DNA of 64,000 nucleotides from Erwinia sp. JUb26. Lineage in GTDB: Bacteria > Pseudomonadota > Gammaproteobacteria > Enterobacterales > Enterobacteriaceae. The notes under the pieces were generated by a model that saw only the letters and a list, made by a program, of their open reading frames with translations, was not told the DNA's origin and searched no databases. Shown piece after piece: positions 39,673 through 50,717 of this stretch; the first letter of the stretch is position 1; each line of letters starts with the position of its first letter. The stretch is from NCBI RefSeq assembly GCF_003751505.1, contig NZ_RJVB01000013.1, positions 19,106 to 83,105 of the forward strand. Direction: 5' to 3'. The position numbers were made by a program, and so were the translations under genes.

Positions 39673-39688
39673 TGTGACTGGTATCACA
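39673..39688 (-). promoter_or_regulatory. CRP site upstream of glpT
   Basis: TGTGA-CTGGTA-TCACA is a perfect match to the CRP core consensus TGTGA-N6-TCACA. It lies 215 bases before the glpT start codon, next to the GlpR-type operator. The remaining bases to 39973 hold no gene I can support, only a weak AACGCC/GGCGTT dyad that may end yehS. Confidence 0.85.
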
Positions 39689-39973
39689 CTAATGGATCGG
39701 TCCAATCCCGGTTTTTTTGGGTTTTGGCGGGCTATATCCGAAATGGAGAGTGATTTAACGCTGGCAATACATTTCCATAAAAAACAGAGGGATTAACTCG
39801 TAAGATTAATGATAGTTAACGTTTAACCCATTAATTTTAAGGGATATACCGCGATCGTCAAAAATGATCGCTACGCTATCATCGCTGATATTAACAGGGC
39901 TGAGGGGGGTGTCCGTGTTTAATGAAACTAACGCCCGGTTAAGGCGTTAATTATCTGAAATAAATTGGGATAT

Positions 39974-40444
39974 TTACTTTTTAGCTGGGCGAATTTTCAT
40001 CGCAAGGCCTTTAAGGAAATTGCGGAGAATTTGATCGCCACACTCACGATAGTTTTTATGGCCAGGCTTACGGAATATCGCACCAATTTCTGATGGCCCT
40101 ACCGCAAAATCGGCGCTTTTTAGCAGATCAATAATGTCGGTGGTTTTTAAATCGAAGGCGACGCGCAGTTTTTTCATGATGATGTTGTTAGTCATCTTGC
40201 GCTCAATTGACGGCACCGGCGCGTCTTCACTTTTACCGCGACGCTCAAAAATCAGACCGTTTAGGAAATAGCCCATAACGACATCCGGGCAGGGGCGATA
40301 GCCTGGCTCATCTTCTTTTTTCAGGAAGCTGTGCACTTCAGCTTCGGCCACTTCGCTCTCTGCCAGCGCCAGAATGCTCACCACTTTGGCATCGCTTAGA
40401 TCCAGCATGTAACGCACGCTGCGCAGGACATCATTATTCGTCAT
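39974..40444 (-). CDS. yehS: DUF1456 family protein YehS
   Basis: 156 residues from the ATG at 40444, equal to E. coli YehS, with an AGAGAG ribosome site; an ATG five codons upstream (40459) has none. Two copies of the DUF1456 unit are visible: (M)TNNDVLRSVRYMLDL with LKKEDEPGYRPCPD, and NNIIMKKLRVAFDL with FRKPGHKNYRECGD, each followed by FLNGL or FLKGL. The function is unknown. In E. coli yehS is far from here, so its place between glpT and metR is not the E. coli order. Confidence 0.9.
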   Translation of the reverse strand: MTNNDVLRSVRYMLDLSDAKVVSILALAESEVAEAEVHSFLKKEDEPGYRPCPDVVMGYFLNGLIFERRGKSEDAPVPSIERKMTNNIIMKKLRVAFDLKTTDIIDLLKSADFAVGPSEIGAIFRKPGHKNYRECGDQILRNFLKGLAMKIRPAKK

Positions 40445-40510
40445 AAATACTCTCTTCATTGAAACTATTGCAGTGAGCGCATTATAGAGCCAATTGAGCG
40501 GTTAGACAGG

Positions 40511-40534
40511 AAAAACCGCCAGCCTTCGCTGGCG
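40511..40534 (-). terminator. Intrinsic terminator of metR
   Basis: On the minus strand, CGCCAGC-GAAG-GCTGGCG (40517-40534) followed by a T run (40511-40515), 8 bases after the metR stop. Confidence 0.88.
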
Positions 40535-40541
40535 AAGTGCT

Positions 40542-41483
40542 TCAGGGATGAGTCACGGAGGTCGGTAACGGCGTTCCGGGGCGAGAAGCATCCCGCACTC
40601 GCGGCAAATGATCGCAGGCGTGCTGACGGGCTGAGTGGATAAAAGCTTCCACTACCGCCTGACGCTGCTCGCCATCGCGCACCGCCGCATAAAGTCTGCT
40701 CCACAGACCGTCACCCAGCGCTTTGGTGACCACCAGTCCCTGATGTTCAAAGCTTTCTACCACCCAGTGCGGCAGGGCGGCAATTCCCATCTGCGCGGAG
40801 ACCATCTGAATAAGTAGCAGTGTGTTATCCACGCTTTTCAGCGCAGGGCTCACCCCCGCCGGCTGCAGAAAATGGCGCCAGATATCCAGGCGCTGGCGCT
40901 GTACCGGATATATCAACAGCACTTCACTGGCTAAGTCTTCCGGCGAAATATGGTTCACTTTGGCAAGTGGATGGTCGGGCGCCAGCACCAGCCTGACTTC
41001 GAAATCAAACATCGGTGAATAGAAAAGACCGCTGCGCGGCAGAATATCGGAGGTCAGAACGATATCCAGTTCGCCCTGCTGAAGAGCAGGCTGCGGGTCA
41101 AACGTCACGCCGGATTTAAAATCCATCACCACCTGGGGCCAGCTCTTGCGGAAATTATTCAGTGCCGGAGTCAGCCACTGAATACAGCTGTGGCACTCAA
41201 TCGCAATGCGCAGCGTGGTCTGGTGTGGCTCATGGCAGGCCTGTAGCGCCTGCTGGATCTGTGGCAGCACCTGCTCGGCCAACTGCAGCAAAACTTCTCC
41301 CTGCGGCGTAAAGCGCAGCGGTTGGCTTTTCCGCACAAACAAACGGAAGCCCAGACGCTGTTCCAGATCGCTGAACTGATGGGATAACGCTGACTGCGTT
41401 TGATGAAGCTGGGCGGCGGCGGCGGCCAGCGAGCCTGAATTTCGCAGGGCCTGCAGCGTTCGCAGGTGTTTAAGTTCGATCAT
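40542..41483 (-). CDS. metR: LysR-type regulator MetR
   Basis: 313 residues (317 in E. coli). N-terminal helix-turn-helix in about residues 1-60 ([20 protein letters not shown], then QTQSALSHQ), followed by the two-lobed effector domain that binds homocysteine. Activates metE and other methionine genes. Divergent from metE across 122 bases, the standard arrangement. An inverted repeat TTCAC-N7-GTGAA at 41492-41508 near its start is a possible regulatory dyad. Confidence 0.95.
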   Translation of the reverse strand: MIELKHLRTLQALRNSGSLAAAAAQLHQTQSALSHQFSDLEQRLGFRLFVRKSQPLRFTPQGEVLLQLAEQVLPQIQQALQACHEPHQTTLRIAIECHSCIQWLTPALNNFRKSWPQVVMDFKSGVTFDPQPALQQGELDIVLTSDILPRSGLFYSPMFDFEVRLVLAPDHPLAKVNHISPEDLASEVLLIYPVQRQRLDIWRHFLQPAGVSPALKSVDNTLLLIQMVSAQMGIAALPHWVVESFEHQGLVVTKALGDGLWSRLYAAVRDGEQRQAVVEAFIHSARQHACDHLPRVRDASRPGTPLPTSVTHP

Positions 41484-41555
41484 GAGAGTCCTTCACATCG
41501 GCCGTGAACATATTGCGCTTGTGGATAATACAGTACCTGCGGATTATAGCGGTGT

Positions 41556-41571
41556 AAACATCTGGACGTCC
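41556..41571 (+). promoter_or_regulatory. Candidate MetJ operator in front of metE
   Basis: Two adjacent 8-base boxes, AAACATCT (41556-41563) and GGACGTCC (41564-41571), each match six of eight bases of the MetJ box AGACGTCT. MetJ binds such tandem boxes with SAM. They lie 35 bases before the metE start. Confidence 0.6.
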
Positions 41572-41605
41572 AAATGATAACACCTAAATGAACAGGAATC
41601 GAATC

Positions 41606-43876
41606 ATGACTATTCAGAACCATACTCTTGGATTCCCCCGCGTCGGTTTGCGCCGCGAGCTTAAAAAAGCACTGGAAAGCTACTGGGCGGGCAACAGCAC
41701 GCAGGAAGCGCTGTTGGCTACCGGCAGCGAACTGCGCGCCCGCCACTGGCAGCAGCAGAAAGATGCCGGTGTGGATCTGCTGCCGGTCGGTGACTTCGCC
41801 TGGTACGATCACGTGCTGACGACCAGCCTGCTGTTGGGCAACGTACCTGCTCGCCACCGGAATAAAGAGGGTTCTGTTGATCTTGATACCCTGTTCCGCC
41901 TTGGCCGGGGCCGCGCGCCGACCGGTGAGCCCGCCGCCGCGGCTGAAATGACCAAATGGTTTAACACCAACTATCACTACATGGTGCCGGAGTTTGTGCA
42001 GGGTCAGCAGTTCAAGCTGACCTGGACCCAGCTGTTGGATGAAGTTGATGAAGCGCTGGCCCTGGGGCATAACGTCAAACCCGTGCTGCTTGGCCCGGTC
42101 ACCTACCTGTGGCTGGGGAAAGTGAAAGGTGAGTCGTTCGACCGCCTGACGCTGCTCAAAGACATTCTCCCGGTATATCAACAGGTGCTTGCCGAACTGG
42201 CGAAACGTGATATTGAGTGGGTACAGATTGACGAACCAGCCCTGGCGCTGGAGTTGACGGCTGAATGGCTGGCAGCGTTTAAACCGGCTTATGACGCGCT
42301 ACAGGGGCACACCAGGCTGCTGTTGACGACCTATTTTGACAGTATTGGCCAGAATCTGCAGACCATCACCGCGCTGCCGGTGCAGGGCCTGCACGTGGAT
42401 CTGGTCCACGGTAAAGATGACCTCAGCGTGCTGAATAGCAAAGTGCCGGCGAACTGGCTGCTGTCAGTTGGGGTGATCAACGGGCGTAACGTCTGGCGTG
42501 CCGACCTCAGCAGCTGGTTTGAGCGCCTGCAGCCGCTGGTCGCCCAGCGTAAACAGCTGTGGATTGGATCCTCCTGCTCGCTGTTACATAGCCCCATCGA
42601 TCTGAGCGCGGAAACGCGTCTGGATGAAGAGGTGAAAAGCTGGTTCGCGTTCGCACTGCAGAAATGTCGCGAACTGTCACTGCTGAGCAATGCGTTGAAC
42701 AACAACGATGCCGCCTCGCTGGAGGCCTGGAGCGCGCCCGTTCGCGCTCGCAAAACATCAACCCGCGTACACAATGCTGCGGTGAGTCAGCGCCTGGCGG
42801 CTATCACCGCGAAGGACAGCCAGCGTCTGAGCCGCTATCAGGTTCGTGCCGAAGCCCAGCGTCGGCGTTTCCAACTGCCGGACTGGCCAACCACCACCAT
42901 TGGTTCATTCCCACAGACCAGCGAAATTCGCGGTCTGCGTCTGGACTTCAAACAGGGGCGTCTGGACGGTTCCCACTATCGTACCGGCATCGCCGAACAC
43001 ATCAGGCAGGCTATCGTCGAACAGGAGCGTCTGGGCCTCGATGTGCTGGTTCACGGTGAAGCCGAGCGTAACGATATGGTCGAATATTTCGGTGAAAACC
43101 TCGACGGCTTCGTCTTCACGCAGAACGGCTGGGTGCAGAGCTACGGTTCTCGCTGTGTAAAACCGCCGATTATCATTGGTGACATCAGCCGTCCGCAGGC
43201 GATCACCGTTGAGTGGGCGAAGTATGCCCAGTCGCTGACCGATAAGCCGGTCAAAGGTATGTTGACCGGCCCGGTCACCATCCTCTGCTGGTCATTCCCA
43301 CGTGAAGACGTTTCGCGTGAAACCATTGCGAAGCAGATTGCGCTGGCGCTGCGTGACGAGGTGGCAGATCTGGAAAAAGCTGGGATCGGCATCATCCAGA
43401 TTGATGAACCGGCCCTGCGTGAAGGCCTGCCGCTGCATCAGTCAGACTGGGCTGCCTATCTGGCGTGGGCGGTGGACGCGTTCCGCCTGAATGCCGCCGT
43501 GGCGCAGGATGATACGCAGATCCACACCCATATGTGCTACTGCGAGTTCAATGACATCATGGATTCGATTGCGGCACTGGATGCGGATGTGATCACCATT
43601 GAAACCTCGCGTTCTGATATGGAGCTGCTGGAATCCTTTGAGGTGTTTGACTATCCCAATGAGATTGGCCCGGGCGTCTACGATATCCACTCGCCAAACG
43701 TACCAAGCGTGGAGTGGATGGAGAACCTGCTGCTGAAAGCCGCACGGCGTATTCCAACCGAACGTCTGTGGGTAAATCCGGACTGCGGCCTGAAAACGCG
43801 CGGCTGGACTGAAACCCGGCAGGCGCTGGCCAATATGGTGAAAGCGGCGCAGAACCTGCGTGCGGCAAAAGCGTAG
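41606..43876 (+). CDS. metE: Cobalamin-independent methionine synthase MetE
   Basis: Transfers the methyl group of 5-methyltetrahydropteroyl-tri-glutamate to homocysteine. The ATG at 41606 gives 756 residues (753 in E. coli), starting [14 protein letters not shown]; an ATG six codons upstream lies next to the AGGA ribosome site and is excluded. Two TIM-barrel halves are seen, the second with [26 protein letters not shown], and the zinc ligands in [11 protein letters not shown] (His and Cys), a Glu (ITIETSRSD) and the Cys of [10 protein letters not shown]. Convergent with dlhH. Confidence 0.97.
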   Translation: MTIQNHTLGFPRVGLRRELKKALESYWAGNSTQEALLATGSELRARHWQQQKDAGVDLLPVGDFAWYDHVLTTSLLLGNVPARHRNKEGSVDLDTLFRLGRGRAPTGEPAAAAEMTKWFNTNYHYMVPEFVQGQQFKLTWTQLLDEVDEALALGHNVKPVLLGPVTYLWLGKVKGESFDRLTLLKDILPVYQQVLAELAKRDIEWVQIDEPALALELTAEWLAAFKPAYDALQGHTRLLLTTYFDSIGQNLQTITALPVQGLHVDLVHGKDDLSVLNSKVPANWLLSVGVINGRNVWRADLSSWFERLQPLVAQRKQLWIGSSCSLLHSPIDLSAETRLDEEVKSWFAFALQKCRELSLLSNALNNNDAASLEAWSAPVRARKTSTRVHNAAVSQRLAAITAKDSQRLSRYQVRAEAQRRRFQLPDWPTTTIGSFPQTSEIRGLRLDFKQGRLDGSHYRTGIAEHIRQAIVEQERLGLDVLVHGEAERNDMVEYFGENLDGFVFTQNGWVQSYGSRCVKPPIIIGDISRPQAITVEWAKYAQSLTDKPVKGMLTGPVTILCWSFPREDVSRETIAKQIALALRDEVADLEKAGIGIIQIDEPALREGLPLHQSDWAAYLAWAVDAFRLNAAVAQDDTQIHTHMCYCEFNDIMDSIAALDADVITIETSRSDMELLESFEVFDYPNEIGPGVYDIHSPNVPSVEWMENLLLKAARRIPTERLWVNPDCGLKTRGWTETRQALANMVKAAQNLRAAKA

Positions 43877-43933
43877 TTATCGGTGTGAATTGAGTGGTGT
43901 TGTCATCGATTGGGGCGCTTAACGCCCCTGTTT

Positions 43934-44770
43934 TTAGGCCTTCGCCACCACGCCATGCTGGGTAAACCACGCCAGCATGCGCTGCCAGCCATCGGTGGCG
44001 GATTCGGCATGATAGCTGGGACGGTAGTCGGCGTTAAACGCGTGACCGGCATCCGGATAGACGATGATTTCCGCGTGCGCATTGGCCGCACGCAGCGCCT
44101 GGCGCATGGTATCGACCGTATCCAACGGGATCCCGTCATCTTTCGCACCGTAAAGTCCTAACACCGGTGCATTCAGGTCGACCGCAATGTCCACCGGTTG
44201 TTTCTGCTGCTTCATGGTCTTTTCACCAACCAGCTTGCCATACCATGCCACGGCGGCTTTCAGCTGCGGGTTGTGCGCGGCGTAAAGCCAGGTAATGCGG
44301 CCGCCCCAGCAAAATCCGGTGATCGCCATATTGCGCATATCGCCCTCATGGCGCGATGCCCAGTTCGCCACGTGGTCAAGATCGGCCAGAACCTGACTGT
44401 CCGGCACTTTACTGACCAGCTCCTTTAACAGAGTAGGGATATCGGTATAGTCGGCGGCATCACCCTGGCGGAAGTAGAGCTCGGGAGCGACGGCCAGATA
44501 GCCTTCGCGCGCCAGACGTCGACAAATATCGCGAATGTGTTCATGAACACCGAAGATCTCCTGCACCACCAGCACGACGGGTAGCGGTCCTGCCACATTG
44601 CGTGGCCTGGCGTGGAAGGCGGGCATATTCTCACCCTGAGTGGGGATCGAGGTTTCACCAGAAAGAATTTCCGTGTCATCGGTAATAATGGTGGTGGCCG
44701 CGACAGGCTGGACTGCAGGTGCGAAGCTATTATTGCTCAATTTTTGAGTCGTGTTATCTTCGGTTTTCAT
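43934..44770 (-). CDS. dlhH: Dienelactone hydrolase family protein
   Basis: 278 residues (ysgA/dlhH, 271 in E. coli). The ATG at 44770 is chosen for the GGAGAGG just upstream; an ATG four codons earlier has no ribosome site. Alpha/beta-hydrolase with the cysteine nucleophile in GFCWGGRI, the Asp in AKDDGIP and the His in DAGHAFNADYRPSYH. The physiological substrate in enterics is not known. It lies between metE and udp as in E. coli, divergent from udp. Confidence 0.93.
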   Translation of the reverse strand: MKTEDNTTQKLSNNSFAPAVQPVAATTIITDDTEILSGETSIPTQGENMPAFHARPRNVAGPLPVVLVVQEIFGVHEHIRDICRRLAREGYLAVAPELYFRQGDAADYTDIPTLLKELVSKVPDSQVLADLDHVANWASRHEGDMRNMAITGFCWGGRITWLYAAHNPQLKAAVAWYGKLVGEKTMKQQKQPVDIAVDLNAPVLGLYGAKDDGIPLDTVDTMRQALRAANAHAEIIVYPDAGHAFNADYRPSYHAESATDGWQRMLAWFTQHGVVAKA

Positions 44771-44918
44771 TGTCCTCTCCATGCATGAACTAAGGCGATG
44801 GGCTAACTATAGCCAGGAAACACTGGCACCCTCGCTGGGTACGGGCTATCTCTTGATCATCAGATAAACCCGATCTGCGGGGTGGGTTGTAGCAAAAAAA
44901 GGCAACAGAACACTTATG

Positions 44919-45013
44919 TGTGATTTTGATCGCACTTTTACTTTTGTTTGATGTAACTTTCATTTGGATAAGCGATTTTTATCACATAATTGTGCGCCAC
45001 CTTTGCTTACAGT
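44919..45013 (+). promoter_or_regulatory. udp promoter with two CRP sites flanking a CytR-like region
   Basis: CRP1 is TGTGA-TTTTGA-TCGCA (44919-44934) and CRP2 is AGCGA-TTTTTA-TCACA (44971-44986). Their centres are 52 bases apart, about five helical turns. A TACAGT -10 element (45008-45013) puts the start near 45020, so CRP2 sits at about -41.5, a class II position. The 36 bases between the two sites include TGATGTAAC and TTTCATTT, possible CytR half-sites. The layout is that of E. coli udp. Confidence 0.75.
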
Positions 45014-45058
45014 AGCACTCAGTTAACTATCCCCCGATTTTCGTGACAGGAGTTTGAA

Positions 45059-45820
45059 ATGGCACAATCTGACGTTTTCCACCTTGGCCTAACGAAGGCC
45101 GATCTTCAGGGTGCCACGCTGGCGATCGTGCCCGGTGACCCTGAGCGCGTGAAGAAAATTGCGGCCCTGATGGATAATCCGGTCCATCTGGCTTCGCACC
45201 GTGAGTTCACCACCTGGCGTGCAGAACTCTCCGGCAAGCCGGTTATCGTTTGTTCGACCGGAATTGGCGGCCCGTCTACCTCAATCGCGGTGGAAGAGCT
45301 GGCGCAGTTGGGCGTTCGCACCTTCCTGCGCGTGGGAACCACCGGCGCGATTCAGCCTAATATCAATGTGGGCGATGTGCTGGTGACCACGGCCTCCGTG
45401 CGTCTTGATGGCGCCAGCCTGCATTTCGCTCCGCTGGAATACCCGGCCGTCGCTGATTTTGCCTGCACCACCGCGCTGGTTGCCGCAGCGGAAGAAGCCG
45501 GAGCCACAACGCATATCGGCGTAACCGCCTCTTCCGACACCTTCTACCCGGGCCAGGAACGTTACGATACCTATTCCGGACGCGTCGTTAGCCGTTTCCA
45601 GGGATCGATGAAAGAGTGGCAGCAGATGGGCGTGCTGAACTACGAAATGGAATCGGCAACGCTGCTGACCATGTGCGCCAGCCAGGGGCTGCGTGCCGGT
45701 ATGGTTGCCGGGGTGATCGTCAATCGCACCCAGCAGGAAATTCCTGATGCGGAAACGATGAAGCGTACCGAAAGTGATGCGGTGAAAATCGTCGTTGAGG
45801 CCGCTCGCCGCCTGCTGTAA
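45059..45820 (+). CDS. udp: Uridine phosphorylase Udp
   Basis: 253 residues, equal to E. coli. NP-I family enzyme that splits uridine into uracil and ribose-1-phosphate. Motifs include [38 protein letters not shown], the phosphate-binding [11 protein letters not shown] and [13 protein letters not shown] that binds the ribose. A strong ribosome site CAGGAG precedes it. CRP/CytR-type sites lie upstream. A GC-rich hairpin (45834-45855, GGCTGCGGC/GCCGCAGCC) follows the stop. Confidence 0.97.
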   Translation: MAQSDVFHLGLTKADLQGATLAIVPGDPERVKKIAALMDNPVHLASHREFTTWRAELSGKPVIVCSTGIGGPSTSIAVEELAQLGVRTFLRVGTTGAIQPNINVGDVLVTTASVRLDGASLHFAPLEYPAVADFACTTALVAAAEEAGATTHIGVTASSDTFYPGQERYDTYSGRVVSRFQGSMKEWQQMGVLNYEMESATLLTMCASQGLRAGMVAGVIVNRTQQEIPDAETMKRTESDAVKIVVEAARRLL

Positions 45821-46011
45821 TGGTCAAAAGTTGGGCTGCGGCACCCGCCGCAGCCATGAAATGCCTGCAACAACATCCTCCGCTTTTTCGAGCCGTTATC
45901 CAGTTTGGGTTTAAATCAGCCCGCTCCTTTATCCGTCACGCTTTTTATCTGGACATTCATACAGTGTGCCTCTATTTTTCCCTCTGATGCCGTTGATGAG
46001 GGGGAAGCAGG

Positions 46012-47514
46012 GTGGATGCAACAATCGGTTACGCCGCAGTCATTGGTCTGGCAGGCCTGCTGGCAGGGTGGATATTTGCCTGGTTTCTCGGTCAGCAGCG
46101 GTTCGCCAGGCAGGAAACCGAGCGGCGACTACTGGTGCAGGCCGCTGAGCAGAGCCAGACGGAACGCCAGCGCCTGCAGCAGCAGTTGGATGAACAGGCC
46201 GGAACGCAAAGACAGAGTGAGCAGGAGCTGCGTCAGCTGCACGGCAGCCTCGCCGCCGCGCAGGAAAAACTGCACCAGTTCGATCACTGGCGGGGGGAAG
46301 CAGAGCAGCTCTCTCGCGAACTGCGCACGCAGCTGGAGATTAACAGCGCGCAGGAAGCCGAACTGCGTGAGGTCACCATTCGACTGGAAGAAACGCGGAT
46401 GGCTGCGGAAGAAAAGCAGCGGCTGCTGGTCAACAGCGAGCAGCGGCTAAACTCGCAGTTTGAAAACCTCGCTAATCGCATCTTTGAAAATAGTGGACGC
46501 CGCGTGGATGAGCAGAATCGTCAGAGCCTGCATGGCCTGATAACCCCGCTGCGGGAACAGCTGGAAGGCTTTCGTCGTCAGGTGCAGGAAGGCTTTGGCC
46601 AGGAAGCGCGGGAGCGCCATACGCTTTCCCATGAAATACGCAACCTGCAGCAGCTGAATGCCCGAATGGCACAGGAAGCGCTGAACCTGACGAAGGCGCT
46701 GAAGGGTGACAATAAAACGCAGGGTAACTGGGGGGAGGTCGTGCTAAGCCGCGTACTGGAGGCGTCCGGGCTGCGTGAAGGACATGAATATGAAACCCAG
46801 GTGAACATCCAGCTGGAGCAGAGTGGCCGCATGCAGCCGGACGTCATTGTGCGTCTTCCCCAGGGTAAAGATGTGGTGATTGACGCCAAAATGACCCTGG
46901 TAGCCTACGAACGATACTTCAACAGCGAAGATGAGCTACAGCGAGAAGCCGCTATCAGCGAGCATATCGCGGCGATCCGCGGACATCTTCGCTTACTCAG
47001 CCGAAAAGATTATCAACAATTGCCGGGTTTACGCTCGCTGGATTATGTGTTGATGTTTATCCCGATCGAACCGGCCTTCTTACTGGCAATCGACCGCCAG
47101 CCGGAGCTGATTAGCGAGGCCCTGAACCAGAACATCATGCTGGTCAGTCCGACCACGCTGCTGGTTGCGCTGCGGACTATTAACAATTTGTGGCGTTATG
47201 AACATCAGAGCCGCCACGCACAGCGCATTGCCGATCGTGCCGGGCGACTGTATGACAAAATGCGGCTGTTTGTTGATGATATGACCAGCATTGGGCAGAA
47301 CATCGATAAGGCCCAGGACAGTTACCGCCAGGCGATGAAAAAGCTGTCGGAAGGGCGGGGCAATCTGATTGCACAAACGGAAGGGTTCCGTCAGATGGGG
47401 GTAGAGGTGAAGCGTCCAATCAACCCTGTTCTGGCGGGGCAGGCGGTATCAGAGGGCAGTGAAGAGAGCGAAGAGCTCGACGATCGGGATGGGCAGCGCC
47501 AAATCAATGAATAA
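46012..47514 (+). CDS. rmuC: DNA recombination protein RmuC
   Basis: 500 residues (475 in E. coli) from GTG behind GGGGA, starting (M)[19 protein letters not shown] like the E. coli membrane helix. A long Gln/Glu-rich coiled coil (about 30-190) leads into the RmuC nuclease-like domain with [28 protein letters not shown] and [15 protein letters not shown]. The coiled coil is longer than in E. coli. RmuC limits inversions at short inverted repeats. It lies between udp and ubiE as in E. coli. Confidence 0.94.
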   Translation: MDATIGYAAVIGLAGLLAGWIFAWFLGQQRFARQETERRLLVQAAEQSQTERQRLQQQLDEQAGTQRQSEQELRQLHGSLAAAQEKLHQFDHWRGEAEQLSRELRTQLEINSAQEAELREVTIRLEETRMAAEEKQRLLVNSEQRLNSQFENLANRIFENSGRRVDEQNRQSLHGLITPLREQLEGFRRQVQEGFGQEARERHTLSHEIRNLQQLNARMAQEALNLTKALKGDNKTQGNWGEVVLSRVLEASGLREGHEYETQVNIQLEQSGRMQPDVIVRLPQGKDVVIDAKMTLVAYERYFNSEDELQREAAISEHIAAIRGHLRLLSRKDYQQLPGLRSLDYVLMFIPIEPAFLLAIDRQPELISEALNQNIMLVSPTTLLVALRTINNLWRYEHQSRHAQRIADRAGRLYDKMRLFVDDMTSIGQNIDKAQDSYRQAMKKLSEGRGNLIAQTEGFRQMGVEVKRPINPVLAGQAVSEGSEESEELDDRDGQRQINE

Positions 47515-47588
47515 GCGAGCGGCAAGTGCCTGGCCTGCCTGACTCTGGTACACTTGGCAGATATTTGATTGTAGAGCAGGCAAAACAA

Positions 47589-48344
47589 ATGGCAGATGAA
47601 TCAAAGGACACGACCCACTTCGGTTACAGTACCGTTGCGAAAAGCGACAAAGCCGACATGGTTGCTGATGTTTTCCACTCCGTTGCGGCCAAATACGATC
47701 TGATGAATGACCTGATGTCATTCGGTATTCACCGCATCTGGAAACGTTTTACCATTGACAGCAGCGGCGTGCGTCGCGGGCAGCGCGTGCTGGATTTAGC
47801 CGGCGGGACGGGCGATCTGACGGCGAAGTTTTCTCGTCTGGTTGGCGACACCGGCGAGGTTGTGCTGGCAGATATTAACAGCTCAATGCTGAAAGTCGGG
47901 CGCGAAAAGCTGCGCAATAAAGGCATTATCGGTAATGTTAATTATGTTCAGGCTAACGCAGAAGCTCTGCCGTTCCCGGACAACTATTTCGACTGTATTA
48001 CCATCGCTTTTGGCCTGCGTAACGTCACTGAAAAAGAGAAGGCGCTGGCATCAATGTTCCGTGTCCTCAAGCCGGGCGGCCGCCTGCTGGTTCTGGAGTT
48101 TTCTAAGCCGGTACTGGAGCCGCTAAGCAAAGCTTACGATGCCTACTCTTTCCACATTTTGCCGCGCATCGGTGAAATGGTGGCGAAAGATGCCGGGAGT
48201 TATCGCTATCTGGCAGAGTCCATCCGCATGCATCCTGACCAGGAGACGCTTAAGCAGATGATGATGGATGTTGGCTTCGAAAACACCACGTATCACAATC
48301 TCACGGGCGGCATCGTTGCCTTGCACCGCGGATTTAAGTTCTGA
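47589..48344 (+). CDS. ubiE: Ubiquinone/menaquinone C-methyltransferase UbiE
   Basis: 251 residues from the ATG at 47589, equal to E. coli; the frame upstream to 47526 is not matched. Class I SAM-dependent methyltransferase with [10 protein letters not shown] (motif I), [10 protein letters not shown] and [11 protein letters not shown]. It methylates both 2-polyprenyl-6-methoxybenzoquinol and demethylmenaquinol. First of ubiE-ubiJ-ubiB; ubiJ starts 12 bases after its stop. Confidence 0.97.
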   Translation: MADESKDTTHFGYSTVAKSDKADMVADVFHSVAAKYDLMNDLMSFGIHRIWKRFTIDSSGVRRGQRVLDLAGGTGDLTAKFSRLVGDTGEVVLADINSSMLKVGREKLRNKGIIGNVNYVQANAEALPFPDNYFDCITIAFGLRNVTEKEKALASMFRVLKPGGRLLVLEFSKPVLEPLSKAYDAYSFHILPRIGEMVAKDAGSYRYLAESIRMHPDQETLKQMMMDVGFENTTYHNLTGGIVALHRGFKF

Positions 48345-48356
48345 TCGGGAAAGCGA

Positions 48357-48962
48357 ATGACTTTAACGCCGTTGTTAACTGCCAGTCTGGAGACCGCGCT
48401 TAACCAGATTTTATATCGCGATCGTGGCCTGAAAGCGGCGCGTCAACGCCTTAGTGGTAAAAGCCTTGCGATAGAACTGGCTGAACTTAAGCAGCCAGTG
48501 ATCTTTATCTTTAGCGATCGTCAGGTTGATGTGATCGGCGACTGGGATGATAAGCCTGACTGTACGGTAAAAACACGCCTGTCCACGCTGCCAAAGCTTC
48601 GCGATCGCCAACAGCTGACCGCGCTTATTCGCAGCGGAGAGCTGGAAGTCGAAGGCGATCTACAGCTGGTTCAGCAGTTTTCTGCACTTATGGACCTGGC
48701 GGAGCTGGATCCGGCAGAGTACCTCGCCCCGTGGATTGGCGATATCGCCGCGCAGGGTATTTCGCAGTTTGCCCGCCGTGGTTTCCAGGCCGTTCGCCGT
48801 GATGTACAGCGTAAACAAAGCTATCTGGCGCAGACGCTGACCGAAGAGTGGCGAATTGCCCCTGGTGGGCTGGAGCTGGCGTGGTTTGCCGAAGAAGTTG
48901 ACGCGCTGTCGACTTCCCTTGACGCGCTGGAAGCACGCCTGAATAAACGGGAGGCAAAATGA
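48357..48962 (+). CDS. ubiJ: Ubiquinone biosynthesis accessory factor UbiJ
   Basis: 201 residues, as in E. coli. The N-terminal 110 residues form an SCP2-like lipid-binding domain and the C-terminal part is helical, ending in a coiled coil. UbiJ binds ubiquinone intermediates in the soluble Ubi metabolon together with UbiK. Its stop overlaps the ubiB ATG (ATGA). Confidence 0.94.
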   Translation: MTLTPLLTASLETALNQILYRDRGLKAARQRLSGKSLAIELAELKQPVIFIFSDRQVDVIGDWDDKPDCTVKTRLSTLPKLRDRQQLTALIRSGELEVEGDLQLVQQFSALMDLAELDPAEYLAPWIGDIAAQGISQFARRGFQAVRRDVQRKQSYLAQTLTEEWRIAPGGLELAWFAEEVDALSTSLDALEARLNKREAK

Positions 48963-50596
48963 GTTACGGAGAATTACGCCGCCTGTATCTGATTATCCGC
49001 GTGTTCCTCACCTATGGCTTAGATGAACTGATCCCCCAGATGCGCATCACGCTGCCGCTGCGGTTATGGCGAAAATGCCTGTTCTGGATACCGAATCGTC
49101 ATAAAAATCTGCCGTTGGGCGAGCGTCTTCGCCTGGCGCTGGAGCAGCTCGGTCCGGTATGGATTAAGTTTGGGCAAATGATGTCCACCCGCCGCGACCT
49201 GTTCCCCCGCCAGATTGCCGATCAGCTGGCGATGCTGCAGGATCGCGTAGCGCCGTTTGACGGTGCTAAAGCACTGAAGCTAATCGAACAGTCGTTGGGC
49301 GCCCCCATTTCCACTCAGTTTGATGATTTTGATATCACCCCGCTGGCATCAGCGTCGATAGCTCAGGTGCATACGGCGACGCTGAAGGAGAATGGCAAAG
49401 CGATTGTCATCAAGGTGATTCGCCCCGATATCCTGCCGGTGATTAAGGCGGATATGAAGCTGATTAAGCGTATGGCGCGCTGGGTTCCTCGCTTGCTGCC
49501 CGATGGCCGCCGTTTGCGCCCGCAGGAAGTGGTCGCCGACTATGAGAAAACGCTGCTTGATGAGCTAAATCTGCTACGTGAAGCGGCTAATGCTATTCAG
49601 CTGCGTCGCAATTTCGACGGCAGCAATATGCTGTACGTTCCTGAGATTTACTCAGACTACTGCAGTGAAACGATGCTGGTCATGGAGCGCATCTACGGCA
49701 TTCCAATTTCGGATGTGGTGGCGCTTGAGCAGCACGGCGTTAACATGAAACTGCTGGCCGAGCGCGGCGTGCAGGTGTTCTTTACCCAGGTCTTCCGCGA
49801 CAGCTTTTTCCATGCGGATATGCACCCGGGGAATATTTTTGTCAGCTACGAACATCCTGAGGATCCCCAATATATCGGCATCGACTGCGGTATCGTGGGT
49901 TCGCTTAACAAGGAAGATAAGCGTTATCTGGCCGAAAACTTTATCGCTTTCTTCAACCGCGACTATCGCAAGGTGGCAGAACTGCACGTTGACTCAGGCT
50001 GGGTTCCACCTGATACCAACGTGGAAGACTTTGAGTTCGCCATCCGCACGGTCTGTGAGCCTATTTTTGAGAAACCTCTTGCGGAAATCTCATTTGGTCA
50101 TGTGTTGATGAACCTGTTTAATACCGCTCGCCGTTTTAATATGGAAGTGCAGCCTCAGCTGGTGCTACTGCAGAAAACGCTGCTGTACGTTGAAGGGGTA
50201 GGCAGACAGCTTTATCCTCAGTTGGATCTGTGGAAAACGGCTAAGCCGTTCCTGGAAGACTGGATCAAAGATCAAATTGGTATTCCGGCTATTGTCAGGG
50301 CGTTGAAAGAGAAAGCGCCTTTCTGGGCAGAAAAACTGCCGGAACTGCCGGAACTGTTTTACGACAGCCTACGCCAGCATAAGCATTTGCGGCACAGCGT
50401 CGATCGTCTGGTCAGCGAGCTTAAGGACGAAAAAGCGAAGCAGCATCAGTCGCGCTATCTGTTTGGGGTGGGGGCGACTTTGCTGCTGAGCGGTACGGCA
50501 ATCCTGCTATTCCGTCCGGACTGGGATCTGCTTTCAGCCGGACTGGTCGCGGGCGGCATCGTCGCCTGGCTTCTTGGCTGGCGCAGAACAAAATGA
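48959..50596 (+). CDS. ubiB: Ubiquinone biosynthesis protein-kinase-like UbiB
   Basis: 545 residues (546 in E. coli). ABC1/ADCK/UbiB family: the KxGQ motif in [11 protein letters not shown], the A-rich loop [10 protein letters not shown], the catalytic HADMHPGN and the metal-binding IDCGIVG. Two C-terminal membrane helices (about 500-540) anchor it. The family has ATPase rather than classical protein-kinase activity and supports coenzyme Q synthesis. It overlaps ubiJ by 4 bases. Confidence 0.97.
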   Translation: MSYGELRRLYLIIRVFLTYGLDELIPQMRITLPLRLWRKCLFWIPNRHKNLPLGERLRLALEQLGPVWIKFGQMMSTRRDLFPRQIADQLAMLQDRVAPFDGAKALKLIEQSLGAPISTQFDDFDITPLASASIAQVHTATLKENGKAIVIKVIRPDILPVIKADMKLIKRMARWVPRLLPDGRRLRPQEVVADYEKTLLDELNLLREAANAIQLRRNFDGSNMLYVPEIYSDYCSETMLVMERIYGIPISDVVALEQHGVNMKLLAERGVQVFFTQVFRDSFFHADMHPGNIFVSYEHPEDPQYIGIDCGIVGSLNKEDKRYLAENFIAFFNRDYRKVAELHVDSGWVPPDTNVEDFEFAIRTVCEPIFEKPLAEISFGHVLMNLFNTARRFNMEVQPQLVLLQKTLLYVEGVGRQLYPQLDLWKTAKPFLEDWIKDQIGIPAIVRALKEKAPFWAEKLPELPELFYDSLRQHKHLRHSVDRLVSELKDEKAKQHQSRYLFGVGATLLLSGTAILLFRPDWDLLSAGLVAGGIVAWLLGWRRTK

Positions 50597-50717
50597 TTGT
50601 CATGAATGGTAAATAGGCAGTTTATTGCGTCGGGGCGTAAGTTTGCGCATCGTCAGCAGGAGATAAGCTGTTATATACTGCTTAACCGGCTTCAATTATT
50701 GATATCTAGAGGTAACC

